A stretch of 64,000 nt of DNA, taken from the NCBI RefSeq assembly GCF_003946405.1, contig NZ_RHOG01000001.1, positions 62,001-126,000 of the forward strand. The letters run 5' to 3'. Positions 48,934-57,601 of this stretch are shown here, in pieces (within the stretch, counting starts at the first letter, position 1; every line of letters starts with the position of its first letter). Below the pieces are notes generated by a model that was given only the letters and a program-made list of their open reading frames with translations, was not told where the DNA came from and searched no databases. This DNA comes from Lacticaseibacillus yichunensis. GTDB taxonomy: Bacteria; Bacillota; Bacilli; Lactobacillales; Lactobacillaceae. The position numbers and the translations under genes were made by a program.

Positions 48934-50421
48934 TTAGTTCATTTGGCTCAATACAGAGGCGATGTTTTTGAGCGTCTGATCGCGGCCAATCAATTCGATG
49001 GTCTCGGCCAATTGCGGTCCGTGCATCACACGCGTCGTCGCAATGCGAATCGGCATGTAGAGCTTGCGGCCCTTGACCCCAGTCTCCTGCCGGACGTCAT
49101 TGACCAATTGGTTGATGAAGTACGCAGAGAAGGTGTCCAGCCCCTGCAATTTTGTTTGGATGGCTTCGATGACCGGACGCGCACCGTCTTTTTCAAGCTC
49201 GGCTTGTTCCTTGTCATCAAGCGGTGCCGGCTCCGTGAAGAAAATGTCGGAGAGCTCGCTGATCTGGCCCGTGTAGCTCATCTGCGGGATGTACAAGCTG
49301 ATCAGCTGACGTGCCCACTCGATGGTCTTTGGATCCGGATCTTTTTGGATGCGGCCAGACTCGATCAGGTTGTTCAAGGACAGCGCGGTCAGTTCGTTGA
49401 CGTCCGCCTTTTTAATATACTGGTTGTTGACCCATTCAAGCTTCTTCTTGTCAAAACGGGCCGGCGACTTGCTCAGACGCTTCTCGTCGAATTGCTCGAT
49501 GAATTCCTTCTTGGTGAAGATCTCGTCTTCCCCAACCGGCGACCAGCCAAGCAAGGTGATGAAGTTGAACATCGCATCCGGCAGATAGCCGAGCTCGCGA
49601 TATTGTTCGATGAACTGCAAAACAGACTCATCGCGCTTGGACAACTTCTTCCCGGTCTCGCCGTTGATGATCAGCGTCATGTGGCCAAACACCGGCACAT
49701 CCCAGCCGAGCGCTTCGTAGATTGCAATCTGCTTTGGCGTGTTGGCGATATGATCATCCCCGCGTAGCACATGGGAGATCTCCATCAGATGATCATCGAT
49801 GACGACCGCGAAGTTGTACGTGGGCATGCCGTCCGCTTTTTGAATGACAAAATCGCCGCCGATGGTATTGCCATCGATCGAGATGTCGCCTTTGACAATG
49901 TCATCCCATTCGTAGGTATGATCGGCCGGAATGTGGAAACGAATGACCGGCTTGAGTCCTTTTGCCTTGGCTTCGTCGATCTTCGCTTGCTTGTCCTCGG
50001 CGCTCAGGCCTTCATATTCATAAACGTAATGAGGGGCTTCATGTGCGGCTTTTTGCGCATCACGATCTGCCTGCAATTCCTCTTCGGTCTTGTAGGATTC
50101 GTAGGCGTCGCCTTTCTCGACAAGCTCCTGGATATACTTTTGATAGATATCCTTACGCTCGGACTGCCGGTACGGGCCAAAATCGCCACCGACATCGGGA
50201 CCTTCATCCCAGTCGATGCCAAGCCAGTGCAGGTTCTCGATCTGACTCTTTTCCCCGTCGGCGATGTTGCGCTTCGTGTCCGTGTCTTCGATTCGAAGCA
50301 CCATCGTCCCGTTGTTGTGTCGAGCGAAAAGGTAATTGAAAAGGGCCGTCCGCGCATTCCCGATGTGAAGATGCCCGGTCGGACTAGGTGCATACCGCAC
50401 CCGAATTGGTCGATCTGCCAA
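48934..50421 (-). CDS. gltX: Glutamyl-tRNA synthetase
   Basis: A class Ib synthetase (495 aa) that charges tRNA-Glu, and in lactobacilli usually also tRNA-Gln for later amidation. HIGH-type motif [21 protein letters not shown] (about 9-29), [10 protein letters not shown], the GluRS fingerprint [26 protein letters not shown] and KKLSKRDES (about 258-266) are all present. The start is TTG at 50421, nine bases after GGAGG. An ATG three bases upstream is out of frame, so the rare start is well supported. Structured repeats C1-C3 lie directly upstream of its promoter region. Confidence 0.96.
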   Translation of the reverse strand: MADRPIRVRYAPSPTGHLHIGNARTALFNYLFARHNNGTMVLRIEDTDTKRNIADGEKSQIENLHWLGIDWDEGPDVGGDFGPYRQSERKDIYQKYIQELVEKGDAYESYKTEEELQADRDAQKAAHEAPHYVYEYEGLSAEDKQAKIDEAKAKGLKPVIRFHIPADHTYEWDDIVKGDISIDGNTIGGDFVIQKADGMPTYNFAVVIDDHLMEISHVLRGDDHIANTPKQIAIYEALGWDVPVFGHMTLIINGETGKKLSKRDESVLQFIEQYRELGYLPDAMFNFITLLGWSPVGEDEIFTKKEFIEQFDEKRLSKSPARFDKKKLEWVNNQYIKKADVNELTALSLNNLIESGRIQKDPDPKTIEWARQLISLYIPQMSYTGQISELSDIFFTEPAPLDDKEQAELEKDGARPVIEAIQTKLQGLDTFSAYFINQLVNDVRQETGVKGRKLYMPIRIATTRVMHGPQLAETIELIGRDQTLKNIASVLSQMN

Positions 50422-50476
50422 TGCATTACGCCTCCATTTATTTAAACAATGCATGGCTAGTGTACCATAAAATGAA

Positions 50477-50596
50477 AGGCTGCGGAGCCGCGCGATCATG
50501 TTCGGGCAGATAGTTCAAGCCAGCGCTTGGGGCTGTTTTTTGCCCCGAGTGCTGGCTTGACTAGATGTTCCGAACATGCGCGGCGGAGCGCAACTA
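50477..50596 (+). repeat. Structured repeat, copy C1
   Basis: About 120 nt. Outer stems GCCGCGC/GCGCGGC and ATGTTCGG/CCGAACAT; inner TCAAGCCAGC/GCTGGCTTGA; apical GGGGC/GCCCC within GCTTG...CGAGTG. It ends GGAGCGCAACTA. Confidence 0.85.
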
Positions 50597-50600
50597 GAAA

Positions 50601-50723
50601 AGGCTGCGGAGCGGGGCGCGAGGTTCGGACAGGTAGCCTAGCCATGGCGCTTGGGTCCGTTCTTTGGACCCGAGTGACGTGGCGTAGCTAGCTGCGCCGA
50701 ACCTGCCCCGCGGAGCGCAACTA
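50601..50723 (+). repeat. Structured repeat, copy C2
   Basis: About 123 nt, four bases after C1. Outer stems GCGGGGC/GCCCCGC and AGGTTCGG/CCGAACCT; apical GGGTCC/GGACCC inside the conserved GCTTG...CGAGTG. It ends GGAGCGCAACTA. Confidence 0.85.
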
Positions 50724-50724
50724 T

Positions 50725-50770
50725 GAAGGGCTGCGGAGCCGCGCGTTCATGTTCAGCATCAACCCGCAAT
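50725..50770 (+). repeat. Structured repeat, copy C3 (5' fragment)
   Basis: GGGCTGCGGAGCCGCGCG and ATGTTC match the start of C1, then the sequence runs into the end of the APC permease gene, covering its stop codon. Confidence 0.7.
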
Positions 50771-52072
50771 TTTCTTCTTCGGCTTGTTCCGCCGATCATC
50801 CGTCGCATAGACAATAGTCCCAACCGCCGCCATTCCGACGGCGATCAACCAAGTCGTCCACGCCAAGCTGGTCATCAGATACAAGATCACAAGCAGGCCG
50901 ATGATTGGAAAAAGCATCCCACCAGGCATTTTCATTCCCGCCGGCAGTGTCGGATCGTGGCGCAACTTGAACCAAGAGAAGATCGTCGTGATATATTGCA
51001 AAAACGCGGCGAGGACAATCAGATTGACCAGGAATAAATAGCTTCCTGAAAGAATCAAGAGCGCTGCCAAACCGATCGTGACCAAAACAGCAATGATTGG
51101 TGTGCCACTTTTGTTGGTGCGACCGAAAATAGCGGGCAGCAATTCTTTTTCCGTCGCCAACGACGCCATCTCAACCGGTGTATCGAAGGAAACGGCAATG
51201 GCGACACCGAGAATCGACACCAACATGCCCAGCAGCACAACGATTTTTCCCCAAGTGCCAACCACTGCGGCGAATGCATTCGCGACCGGCAAGGCGTTTC
51301 CGCTCAATGCCCCGCCAAGAATCGCCATCGTGGCCAAATCCGTCAGCGTATACACAACCATCACGATCGCCATCACGATCAGTAAGGCACGCGGCAACGT
51401 CTTCTCCGGATTCGCCATCTTTTTGGCTGCGACCGGCAAGAACGAAAAGCCTGTGTACATGTAAAAGGTTGCGGCGAATGATTGACTGAACCCGCCGCCA
51501 TTTGACCCTGCTGAAGGCAACTCGAAGGAATGCCGGCTGATGAAAAATCCGGCGGCCCCCACGAAAACGACGATGATGCCGATTTTCAGGACGCTGGAAA
51601 GATTATCGATAAATGTCAGAAGCGATGACCCGACTAGGTTGAGAATCGCCAATAACGCTAAAATGCCCAGCGCAACCGCGAGATACACCGGCCGCGTCTT
51701 GACCGCCGGGACCAACCCGCCCAGCGTGGTCAAAAATGCCGTAATCTCAGCCGCGATGGTGATGACGCCGAGAAACCAGCCGAACCAGCCCGTCTGAAAG
51801 CCGAGGAAGCGGCCAAACGCGCGGTCCGCGTAGACCCACGCCCCGCCATCATCGTCGATCTTTGACGCCATAGCCGCATAACACAGCGCGATCATCGTCG
51901 TGACCAACCCCGCCGCGATCAGGGCCAAAACGCTCCATTTGCCGCTTTGCTGATAAAGCGTCCCTGGTAACAGGAAAATCCCCGAGCCGATAATGCCGTT
52001 GATGCCTAACAACAAAACACTGCCAAAGGAAAGCGTGCGCCCGGTCGCATGCCGTTTCGCCGCTCGTTGCAT
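50759..52072 (-). CDS. APC superfamily amino acid permease
   Basis: A 437-aa, 12-helix amino acid/proton symporter or exchanger. The helix-1 motif SVLLLGINGIIGSGIFLLPG (about 18-37) is the substrate-binding GSGIF loop of the APC family. Helix 6 lies around GGGFSQSFAATFYMYTGFSFLPVAAKKMANPEKTLPRAL. The length and the absence of a long tail suggest an amino acid or cationic exchanger group, but the substrate cannot be read. AGG lies eight bases before the ATG, with GTG three codons earlier as rival. The stop codon lies inside repeat fragment C3. It is inserted, with corA, between yacL and gltX. Confidence 0.88.
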   Translation of the reverse strand: MQRAAKRHATGRTLSFGSVLLLGINGIIGSGIFLLPGTLYQQSGKWSVLALIAAGLVTTMIALCYAAMASKIDDDGGAWVYADRAFGRFLGFQTGWFGWFLGVITIAAEITAFLTTLGGLVPAVKTRPVYLAVALGILALLAILNLVGSSLLTFIDNLSSVLKIGIIVVFVGAAGFFISRHSFELPSAGSNGGGFSQSFAATFYMYTGFSFLPVAAKKMANPEKTLPRALLIVMAIVMVVYTLTDLATMAILGGALSGNALPVANAFAAVVGTWGKIVVLLGMLVSILGVAIAVSFDTPVEMASLATEKELLPAIFGRTNKSGTPIIAVLVTIGLAALLILSGSYLFLVNLIVLAAFLQYITTIFSWFKLRHDPTLPAGMKMPGGMLFPIIGLLVILYLMTSLAWTTWLIAVGMAAVGTIVYATDDRRNKPKKKIAG

Positions 52073-52236
52073 CGCGATCACCTCGTTATTTTATTTGCCA
52101 TAAGCATAACAAATGCAGGCAGGAAAAGCACTCAATTACCTCTTGCGCCATGAGCCGTCGATCTTAATAGGAAAACTGCAACTATCAAGTTGTGACCGAC
52201 TTGCAGTACCTAGGCCGCCGCTGACAGTCCCTCATC

Positions 52237-52278
52237 TTAATTCGTATGAAAATCCTTTTAATTCGTATGAAAATCCTT
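52237..52278 (-). repeat. 21-bp tandem duplication over the corA stop codon
   Basis: Two identical 21-bp units (52237-52257 and 52258-52278). On the minus strand each reads AAG GAT TTT CAT ACG AAT TAA, the last six codons of corA plus its stop. The second unit is in frame after the first stop. Confidence 0.9.
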
Positions 52279-53205
52279 CCGCATCAAATGCAGCGCGGTC
52301 AACCCGCCCATCAAGAGGGCAAAACCCGTCATGATCAAAAATCCCCACCAGGAGCGGTCGCCCGGGATACCGCCGACGTTCATCCCCCACAGGCCGCCGA
52401 TCATCGCCGGCACCGACACGACCAGCGCTGCCGAATCCAGATACCGCATCAGATGATTGAGCCGGTTGTCCATCATCGCGGAAAACAGGCTACTGGAGGT
52501 CTCCAACAGATCGCGGTAAATGGTCACCATTTTCACCGCGTACCGGTGGCGCTGAAGAATATTTTGCGCCAGGCGTGAATCACCCAGCGCATCCGAAAAA
52601 TCCGCATCCGCCAGCAATTTATCCAGCACATCCCGCTGATCATCCAGCGTGTGCTCCAGATACACCATATCGCGGGACAGGTCGGCTAGCTGAAACAGCT
52701 CCTGATTGCGGGTGGTCTTGCGCGCCGCCTGATCAAGATGGTCGATCGCCTTTTTTTGACTTTTCAAGACATGCACAAAATGGTGGCCGATCAGTTGCAG
52801 TACCGCCCCAATCACCCGAGCTGGCGAGCGAAGCAGATGGCGGTCATTTTTTGCGAGCAACTCCCCTTCAAGCGCCGAATTTGGTACCAGATGCATGAGC
52901 AGCCCTTCCTTGGCCACCACCATCGTCACCGGCTGAAGGCGTTTTTCGATTCGCTCACCCTCATTTTCATCAAGATCCATGACCAACAGCGCCTTGGCGT
53001 GCGTCAACCGGGTGCCAGGCAGGTCCTCGTAGCGCAAGGCTTCCTCAGGTGCATCGGCGCCGAGAAAAATTGCTTCAGGAAGCGCATATTGCTTGCGCAC
53101 GGCGGTCATTTCGCGCTTATCATCCGTGACCATCAAAATATAATTGCTGGTTTGGCCATGGCTTTCGGCCAGCCCGTTTTCGTCGACAAAAAAATCGTGC
53201 CGCAT
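52258..53205 (-). CDS. CorA-family magnesium/divalent cation transporter
   Basis: A 315-aa CorA-like channel. A cytosolic alpha/beta and long-helix part (about 1-250) is followed by two membrane helices at the C-terminus, with the signature YGMN-type loop SVPAMIGGLWGMNVGGIPG (about 265-283). The helix before it includes LFSAMMDNRLNHLMRYL. CorA homologues import Mg2+ or export divalent metals as pentamers. AAGGAGG lies seven bases before the ATG. The last six codons and stop are duplicated in tandem. Confidence 0.92.
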   Translation of the reverse strand: MRHDFFVDENGLAESHGQTSNYILMVTDDKREMTAVRKQYALPEAIFLGADAPEEALRYEDLPGTRLTHAKALLVMDLDENEGERIEKRLQPVTMVVAKEGLLMHLVPNSALEGELLAKNDRHLLRSPARVIGAVLQLIGHHFVHVLKSQKKAIDHLDQAARKTTRNQELFQLADLSRDMVYLEHTLDDQRDVLDKLLADADFSDALGDSRLAQNILQRHRYAVKMVTIYRDLLETSSSLFSAMMDNRLNHLMRYLDSAALVVSVPAMIGGLWGMNVGGIPGDRSWWGFLIMTGFALLMGGLTALHLMRKDFHTN

Positions 53206-53406
53206 GCGGCGTTCCTCCTTTCCGGCAAGGCACCCCCTACTATCTCTATTGTAAGAGAGCCGCGATGGCCCGCGCCATTTTCCAGCCTTGGTGCTGCAGT
53301 GGAGAGTAGCCCTCATCGCGACCGTCGCAGGTTGTCGCTGCAGTTATACTCTGCAGCCTTCCTCGCACATTTTCGCCGCCCTGTGCCCCGCCCCCTCACT
53401 GCGCAC

Positions 53407-53437
53407 AAAAAGGCGGCACCCGTGGTGGATGCCGCCT
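53407..53437 (-). terminator. Terminator of yacL
   Basis: GGCGGCATCC / GGGTGCCGCC stem and five T on the minus strand. Confidence 0.9.
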
Positions 53438-53450
53438 TGCGCAATGACGA

Positions 53451-54593
53451 TCAGCGTTTCTGTTTTTTCTTATTACTACTGTCATCCGCTTCCGGTTTTT
53501 CCCGCAGCGATTTCTGCTGGTGGGCAGGCTTGGCGAAGATCATCCGGCCGGCCGCCGTTTGCAGCGCCGAGGTGACGATCACATCAAGCGGCTGACTCAT
53601 GTAATACTGGCCGTCTTCAACCACGACCATCGTGCCATCTTCCAGATAAGCGACCCCTTGCTGCCGCTCGGTACCGGACTTGATCACGGTGACCGTCATG
53701 CCCTCGCCAGGAATCACATCCGGTTTGAGCGCGTTGGCCAGCGCGTTGATGTTCAACACCGGCACATTTTGAAACTGCGCGACCTTGTTCAAGTTGTAGT
53801 CGTTGGTCATGACGACCCCATCGAGGAGCTTAGCCAGCTTGAGCAGCTTGCTGTCGACTTCGGTCATATCGTCAAAATCACCATCGTACATCTCGACATT
53901 GATCTCTGGATCGGCCTTCATCTGGTTGATGATATCCAAGCCGCGCCGCCCGCGCCCGCGCTTGAGCGCATCTGCGGAATCGGAGATCAGCTGAAGTTCA
54001 TGCACCACGAAGGTCGGCACCAGCAATGTGCCTTCGAGAAACCCGGTTTTGGCGATGGCTTGCACCCGGCCGTCAATGATGACGCTGGTGTCGAGCAACT
54101 TGTATTTACGGAAGTTGTCCCCCACCTTGCGTTCAAGCACCTCGCCTTCTGAGTCTTTCGGCTTTGTTTTGATGTTGAGCAACTTGCGCCATTCCTCGCG
54201 GCGCGTGGTGCCCACACGAAAGCCGAGATACCCCAGCAAGATCATCAGAATAATTGGAAAAAGAGTACCAAATGGGCCAGGTAAATTATTAAGTGGAATT
54301 GAAATAATGGCTGCTAACACAAGGCCCACAATGGTACCGAGACTGCCGAACAAGAGATAACTGGCTGAGCGCTCACTCAACGCTTTTTCGATCTGTTTGA
54401 GCTCGCGCAGGATCCAGCCGCTGGACAGTTCACCCAAGATCAAAAAAATCAACGCGCCAAGGACGGCGTTGGCCACAGGACTAATCAACCACGACTGTTC
54501 AAGGTTGAGGGCAGCCCATAAATATGGCAATGCGCCAAGCCCGACCCCGAAACCGACAGTTGCAAAGATCAGTGAGATCATTCGTTTCTTCAT
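53451..54593 (-). CDS. yacL: PIN/TRAM-domain membrane protein (YacL)
   Basis: A 380-aa protein with four N-terminal membrane helices (about 5-25, 38-60, 78-98, 108-128). A cytosolic PIN nuclease domain follows (about 165-290), with acidic residues in KLLDTSVIIDGRVQ, VVHELQLISDSAD and GVVMTNDYNLNKVA, and then a TRAM domain (GEGMTVTVIKSGTERQQGVAYLEDGTMVVVE). The family is conserved beside radA across Firmicutes; a role in RNA processing at the membrane is suspected, not proven. GGAGG precedes the ATG. A CCGGCCTTG/CAAGGCCGG hairpin (54618-54643) lies just upstream of the ribosome site. Confidence 0.95.
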   Translation of the reverse strand: MKKRMISLIFATVGFGVGLGALPYLWAALNLEQSWLISPVANAVLGALIFLILGELSSGWILRELKQIEKALSERSASYLLFGSLGTIVGLVLAAIISIPLNNLPGPFGTLFPIILMILLGYLGFRVGTTRREEWRKLLNIKTKPKDSEGEVLERKVGDNFRKYKLLDTSVIIDGRVQAIAKTGFLEGTLLVPTFVVHELQLISDSADALKRGRGRRGLDIINQMKADPEINVEMYDGDFDDMTEVDSKLLKLAKLLDGVVMTNDYNLNKVAQFQNVPVLNINALANALKPDVIPGEGMTVTVIKSGTERQQGVAYLEDGTMVVVEDGQYYMSQPLDVIVTSALQTAAGRMIFAKPAHQQKSLREKPEADDSSNKKKQKR

Positions 54594-54720
54594 AGAATCC
54601 TCCTTTCACTGTGCAAGCCGGCCTTGCTGCCACTCAAGGCCGGTGCCCATTAGATCTGGCCGACTGGTACGCCCATGTCGGCCAGGTGATGCAAAATTGA
54701 TTGGGTGATCGCAAATCGAC

Positions 54721-56100
54721 TCAGCCCCGTTCGTTGAATACCTTATTCATCGCCTCGGCGACGCTGGTCACGCCGATCACCTGAATCGGTTCGTGCGACT
54801 GCCAACCCGCGAGATTGTTTTTCGGGACAAAAATGCGTTTGAACCCGAGCTTGGCCGCCTCCTTAATGCGATCCTCGATGCGGCTGACCCGGCGCACCTC
54901 ACCGGTCAGTCCAAGCTCGCCAACAAAACAATCGGTTGGCTGAATCTCGACATCCCGGTAAGAGCTGGCGATCGCCATGGCCATCGCAAGGTCGATCGCC
55001 GGTTCATCCAACCGCACCCCACCTGTAGCTTTGAGATAGGCATCCTGATTTTGGAGCATCAGGTTCGCCCGTTTTTCCAGCACCGCGATGATCAAGCTGA
55101 CCCGATTGTGATCGAGGCCGCTGGCGGTGCGCTTTGCGTTGCCGTATTGCGTCGGCGTCATCAGGGCCTGCAATTCGACCAAGATCGGCCGCGTGCCTTC
55201 CATCGACACAACGACCGCAGAGCCGCTCGCCCCGGCCAGCCGCTCATCCAAAAACAGTTCCGAGGGATTAGCCACTTCATGTAAGCCGTCCTGGTGCATT
55301 TCAAAGATGCCGATCTCGTTGGTCGACCCGAAGCGATTTTTCACCGAGCGCAAAATGCGGAAGGTGTGGTGCATGTCGCCTTCAAAATACAGGACTGTAT
55401 CCACCATGTGCTCCAGGATCTTCGGCCCGGCAATGGCGCCGTCCTTGGTCACATGGCCAACGATGAAGATCGTCACGGCGTTCACCTTGGCGATGCGCAT
55501 CAACTCCGCGGTGACTTCCCGAATCTGGGAGACCGAGCCCACCGCCGCGTTCATCTCGGGCACGTTCATCGTTTGGACAGAGTCGATGACCACGTAATCC
55601 GGCTTGAGGTCCTCGATCGCGCTACGAATGCTGGGCATATCTGTTTCCGGATACAAGTACATCCCCGTCTCGCCGACGCCGAGGCGTCCGGCGCGCATCT
55701 TGATCTGGCTGGCGCTTTCCTCGCCGGACACATACAAAACAGTGCCACCGGTCGCCGACAGCTGGCCGGAAACTTGAAGGAGCAGCGTCGACTTCCCGAT
55801 GCCGGGATCGCCGCCGATCAGGACCAACGACCCCGGCACGACGCCGCCACCCAGCACCCGGTTCAACTCATTGAGGCCGGTCTTGACGCGGTGCTCTTTT
55901 TCGATCGTGACCTTCTCGAGCTTCTGCGGGCGCACGCGCTGACCAGATACCGTCGCCCGGGGCTTGGCCGCAGTCGGGGCCGCCTCGACGACCTCTTCAA
56001 CTAAGCTGTTCCACGCGCGGCAATTCGGGCAGCGGCCGATATAACTGGCCGAGATATAGCCGCAGTTTTGGCAGACAAATTGCGTTTTTGATTTAGCCAT
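54721..56100 (-). CDS. radA: DNA repair protein RadA
   Basis: A RecA-like branch-migration ATPase (459 aa). The N-terminal zinc finger reads [18 protein letters not shown] (10-27). Walker A is [12 protein letters not shown] (about 98-109), Walker B lies in VVIDSVQTM, and the RadA-specific KNRFGSTNE is near 254. The C-terminal Lon-like domain carries [17 protein letters not shown] and [21 protein letters not shown] lies eight bases before the ATG. It lies between dut and yacL, the usual Firmicutes order. Confidence 0.97.
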   Translation of the reverse strand: MAKSKTQFVCQNCGYISASYIGRCPNCRAWNSLVEEVVEAAPTAAKPRATVSGQRVRPQKLEKVTIEKEHRVKTGLNELNRVLGGGVVPGSLVLIGGDPGIGKSTLLLQVSGQLSATGGTVLYVSGEESASQIKMRAGRLGVGETGMYLYPETDMPSIRSAIEDLKPDYVVIDSVQTMNVPEMNAAVGSVSQIREVTAELMRIAKVNAVTIFIVGHVTKDGAIAGPKILEHMVDTVLYFEGDMHHTFRILRSVKNRFGSTNEIGIFEMHQDGLHEVANPSELFLDERLAGASGSAVVVSMEGTRPILVELQALMTPTQYGNAKRTASGLDHNRVSLIIAVLEKRANLMLQNQDAYLKATGGVRLDEPAIDLAMAMAIASSYRDVEIQPTDCFVGELGLTGEVRRVSRIEDRIKEAAKLGFKRIFVPKNNLAGWQSHEPIQVIGVTSVAEAMNKVFNERG

Positions 56101-56125
56101 GTCGCGGCTCCTTTCTCAAGAAAAA

Positions 56126-56668
56126 TCAGCGGCCAGTCGACCCAAAGCCACTGGTTCGTTCGCCTTGGCCGCCCTGGTCGTCATCGGCGGTCAAAAATGG
56201 CATGAAGATGCCTTGGCCGATGCGCTCACCCTGCTCGATCACAACATCCTTGGGGCTCGTGTTGACCATTTGGATGAAGATCTCGCCTTCGTTATCCGGA
56301 TTGTTGTAGTAATCCGCATCGATCACGCCAATGCCGTTTGGGATGACCAGTCCGCGCTTGAGCGGATTGCTGGAACGATTGGCCAAGATCAGCACCTCGT
56401 CCGGCTGCATGTACGCCTTGACGCCTGTGGGCACAAGGAGGGGTTTCAAGATCTTGGTGGCGCGGCGAAAATCGCTTTCGGTCAATGGATGTTCATTTTT
56501 GATCAGGCGAAAAAGCCGGATAAAATCATAGCGCCAGATGCTTTTTAAAACGAAATCTTCCCGGGCAAAAAAGTCGTAGCCCGCCGCCTGCTTCGTTGAG
56601 CGGACCGGCAGCTTCACCGCTGGGTCGTCTTGATACGCTGAAACGATCTCAAAGCCACGTTTGTGCAT
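56126..56668 (-). CDS. dut: dUTP diphosphatase
   Basis: A trimeric dUTPase (180 aa) that hydrolyses dUTP to dUMP and diphosphate, keeping uracil out of DNA. Motif 1 is AAGYDFFARED (about 28-38), motif 2 ILANRSSNPLKRGLVI, motif 3 GIGVIDADYYNN and the C-terminal motif 5 RTSGFGSTGR. A 35-residue insertion (about 38-75) lies between motifs 1 and 2, as in other Lactobacillus-type Dut. GGAGG lies five bases before the ATG. First gene of the dut-radA-yacL unit. Confidence 0.94.
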   Translation of the reverse strand: MHKRGFEIVSAYQDDPAVKLPVRSTKQAAGYDFFAREDFVLKSIWRYDFIRLFRLIKNEHPLTESDFRRATKILKPLLVPTGVKAYMQPDEVLILANRSSNPLKRGLVIPNGIGVIDADYYNNPDNEGEIFIQMVNTSPKDVVIEQGERIGQGIFMPFLTADDDQGGQGERTSGFGSTGR

Positions 56669-56827
56669 AATGTCCTCCATCAGTTCTTTCTCTTATCAAT
56701 CTTACCACCGCAGGCAATTCGAAACTACGCCGGCACGCACAGGTTAAAGAATCATTTACCCGCGGGATATGCGATAATGGTCGTGATACCAGCCACTTCT
56801 CTTCTATTAAAATAAGGAGGTCTTTCC

Positions 56828-57118
56828 ATGGAATTTGAACATGAACCGGGCCGCTATTTTCTGACCGACGACAACGGCAAGCTGATCGCCGAGGTCACCT
56901 ACCAAGACATCGACGACGGGCAAAATTTTGTCATCGATCACACCTTCGTTGACAGTAGCCTGCGCGGCCAAGGCATTGCCGGCAAACTGGTGCGGGCGGT
57001 GGTCGACGAAGCCCGCGCAACAGGCAAAAAGATCGAGCCGCTGTGCACCTTTGCCCGACATGAATTCGATACAAAAGCGGAATACCAGGACGTTCTCCGT
57101 GAGCCAAAGGGTGTGTAG
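56828..57118 (+). CDS. Small GNAT-like N-acetyltransferase (PF14542 type)
   Basis: A 96-aa minimal acetyltransferase. The sequence YFLTDDNGKLIAEVTYQDID then FVIDHTFVDSSLRGQGIAGKLVRAVVDEARATGKKIEPLCTFARHEF is the full short family, with the CoA loop RGQGIAGKLV at about 46-55 and the conserved Cys in PLCTFA. AAGGAGG precedes the ATG. Repeat copy D1 begins inside the last codons, so the residues KGV and the TAG stop are supplied by the repeat (AGGGTGTGTAG). Confidence 0.92.
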   Translation: MEFEHEPGRYFLTDDNGKLIAEVTYQDIDDGQNFVIDHTFVDSSLRGQGIAGKLVRAVVDEARATGKKIEPLCTFARHEFDTKAEYQDVLREPKGV

Positions 57119-57226
57119 GGACGCGGGATGGCGGATCAGCTAACTCGGCCCTGGCGCTAGGGGCGCGCTTCGCCTCTAGTGACAGGGACAGTTAGATGCA
57201 GCCGCCATGCGCACCGAAACCCAACT
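57108..57226 (+). repeat. Structured repeat, copy D1
   Basis: 119 nt, overlapping the stop codon of the small GNAT gene. Stems ATGGCGGAT / AGCCGCCAT with CGC/GCG below, CTAACT/AGTTAG, and apical GGGGCG/CGCCTC-type. It ends AAACCCAACT. Confidence 0.85.
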
Positions 57227-57345
57227 AGGGTATGTAGGGACGCGGGATGGCGGATCAGCTAACTTGGCCCTGGCGCTTGGGGCGCACTTCGCCTCGAGTG
57301 ACAGGGACAGTTAGATGCATCCGCCATGCGCACCGAAACCCAACT
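57227..57345 (+). repeat. Structured repeat, copy D2
   Basis: 119 nt in direct tandem with D1 and about 92% identical. The differences in D2 (ATCCGCCAT and CTTGGGGCG...CGCCTCGAG) improve pairing. A 3' remnant AGGGTGTGCAGG at 57346-57357 starts a lost third copy. Confidence 0.87.
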
Positions 57346-57601
57346 AGGGTGTGCAGGTGCACGCCAGACTTCAACAAAAAGTCGGGTAACCCCGCTCCTA
57401 CTTTAGCCGCCCAACTCATTCACAACTAACCACGTTTTTTTGCCGTCAGATCAGGCACTCGCGCCGCGTGGTTGAACATTTCGCCCAACTATTGTAGAGA
57501 TTACGCAAAAGCGCGTCAGCCAGTTCAATTGCGAGCGGCTTTATGCTAAACTGATGAAGTCTGAAAAATATCATTATTTTCTAATTTAAGGAGTGAAGCG
57601 C
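57346..57601 (+). promoter_or_regulatory. pepC upstream region with promoter
   Basis: TTCAAT (57524-57529), 17 nt, TAAACT (57547-57552) is the best promoter. Further upstream AACCACG (57428-57434) is mirrored by CGTGGTT (57468-57474). The rest holds no gene I can support. Confidence 0.5.

Noticed and set aside
50477-50770. The hairpin-rich repeats as ordinary rho-independent terminators or IS ends
   Set aside because: No T-run follows the stems, several copies are tandem, and no transposase or target duplication was seen.
57419-57480. AACCACG / CGTGGTT with inner T-run as a terminator
   Set aside because: The T-run lies inside the loop, not after the stem, and no gene ends directly upstream.
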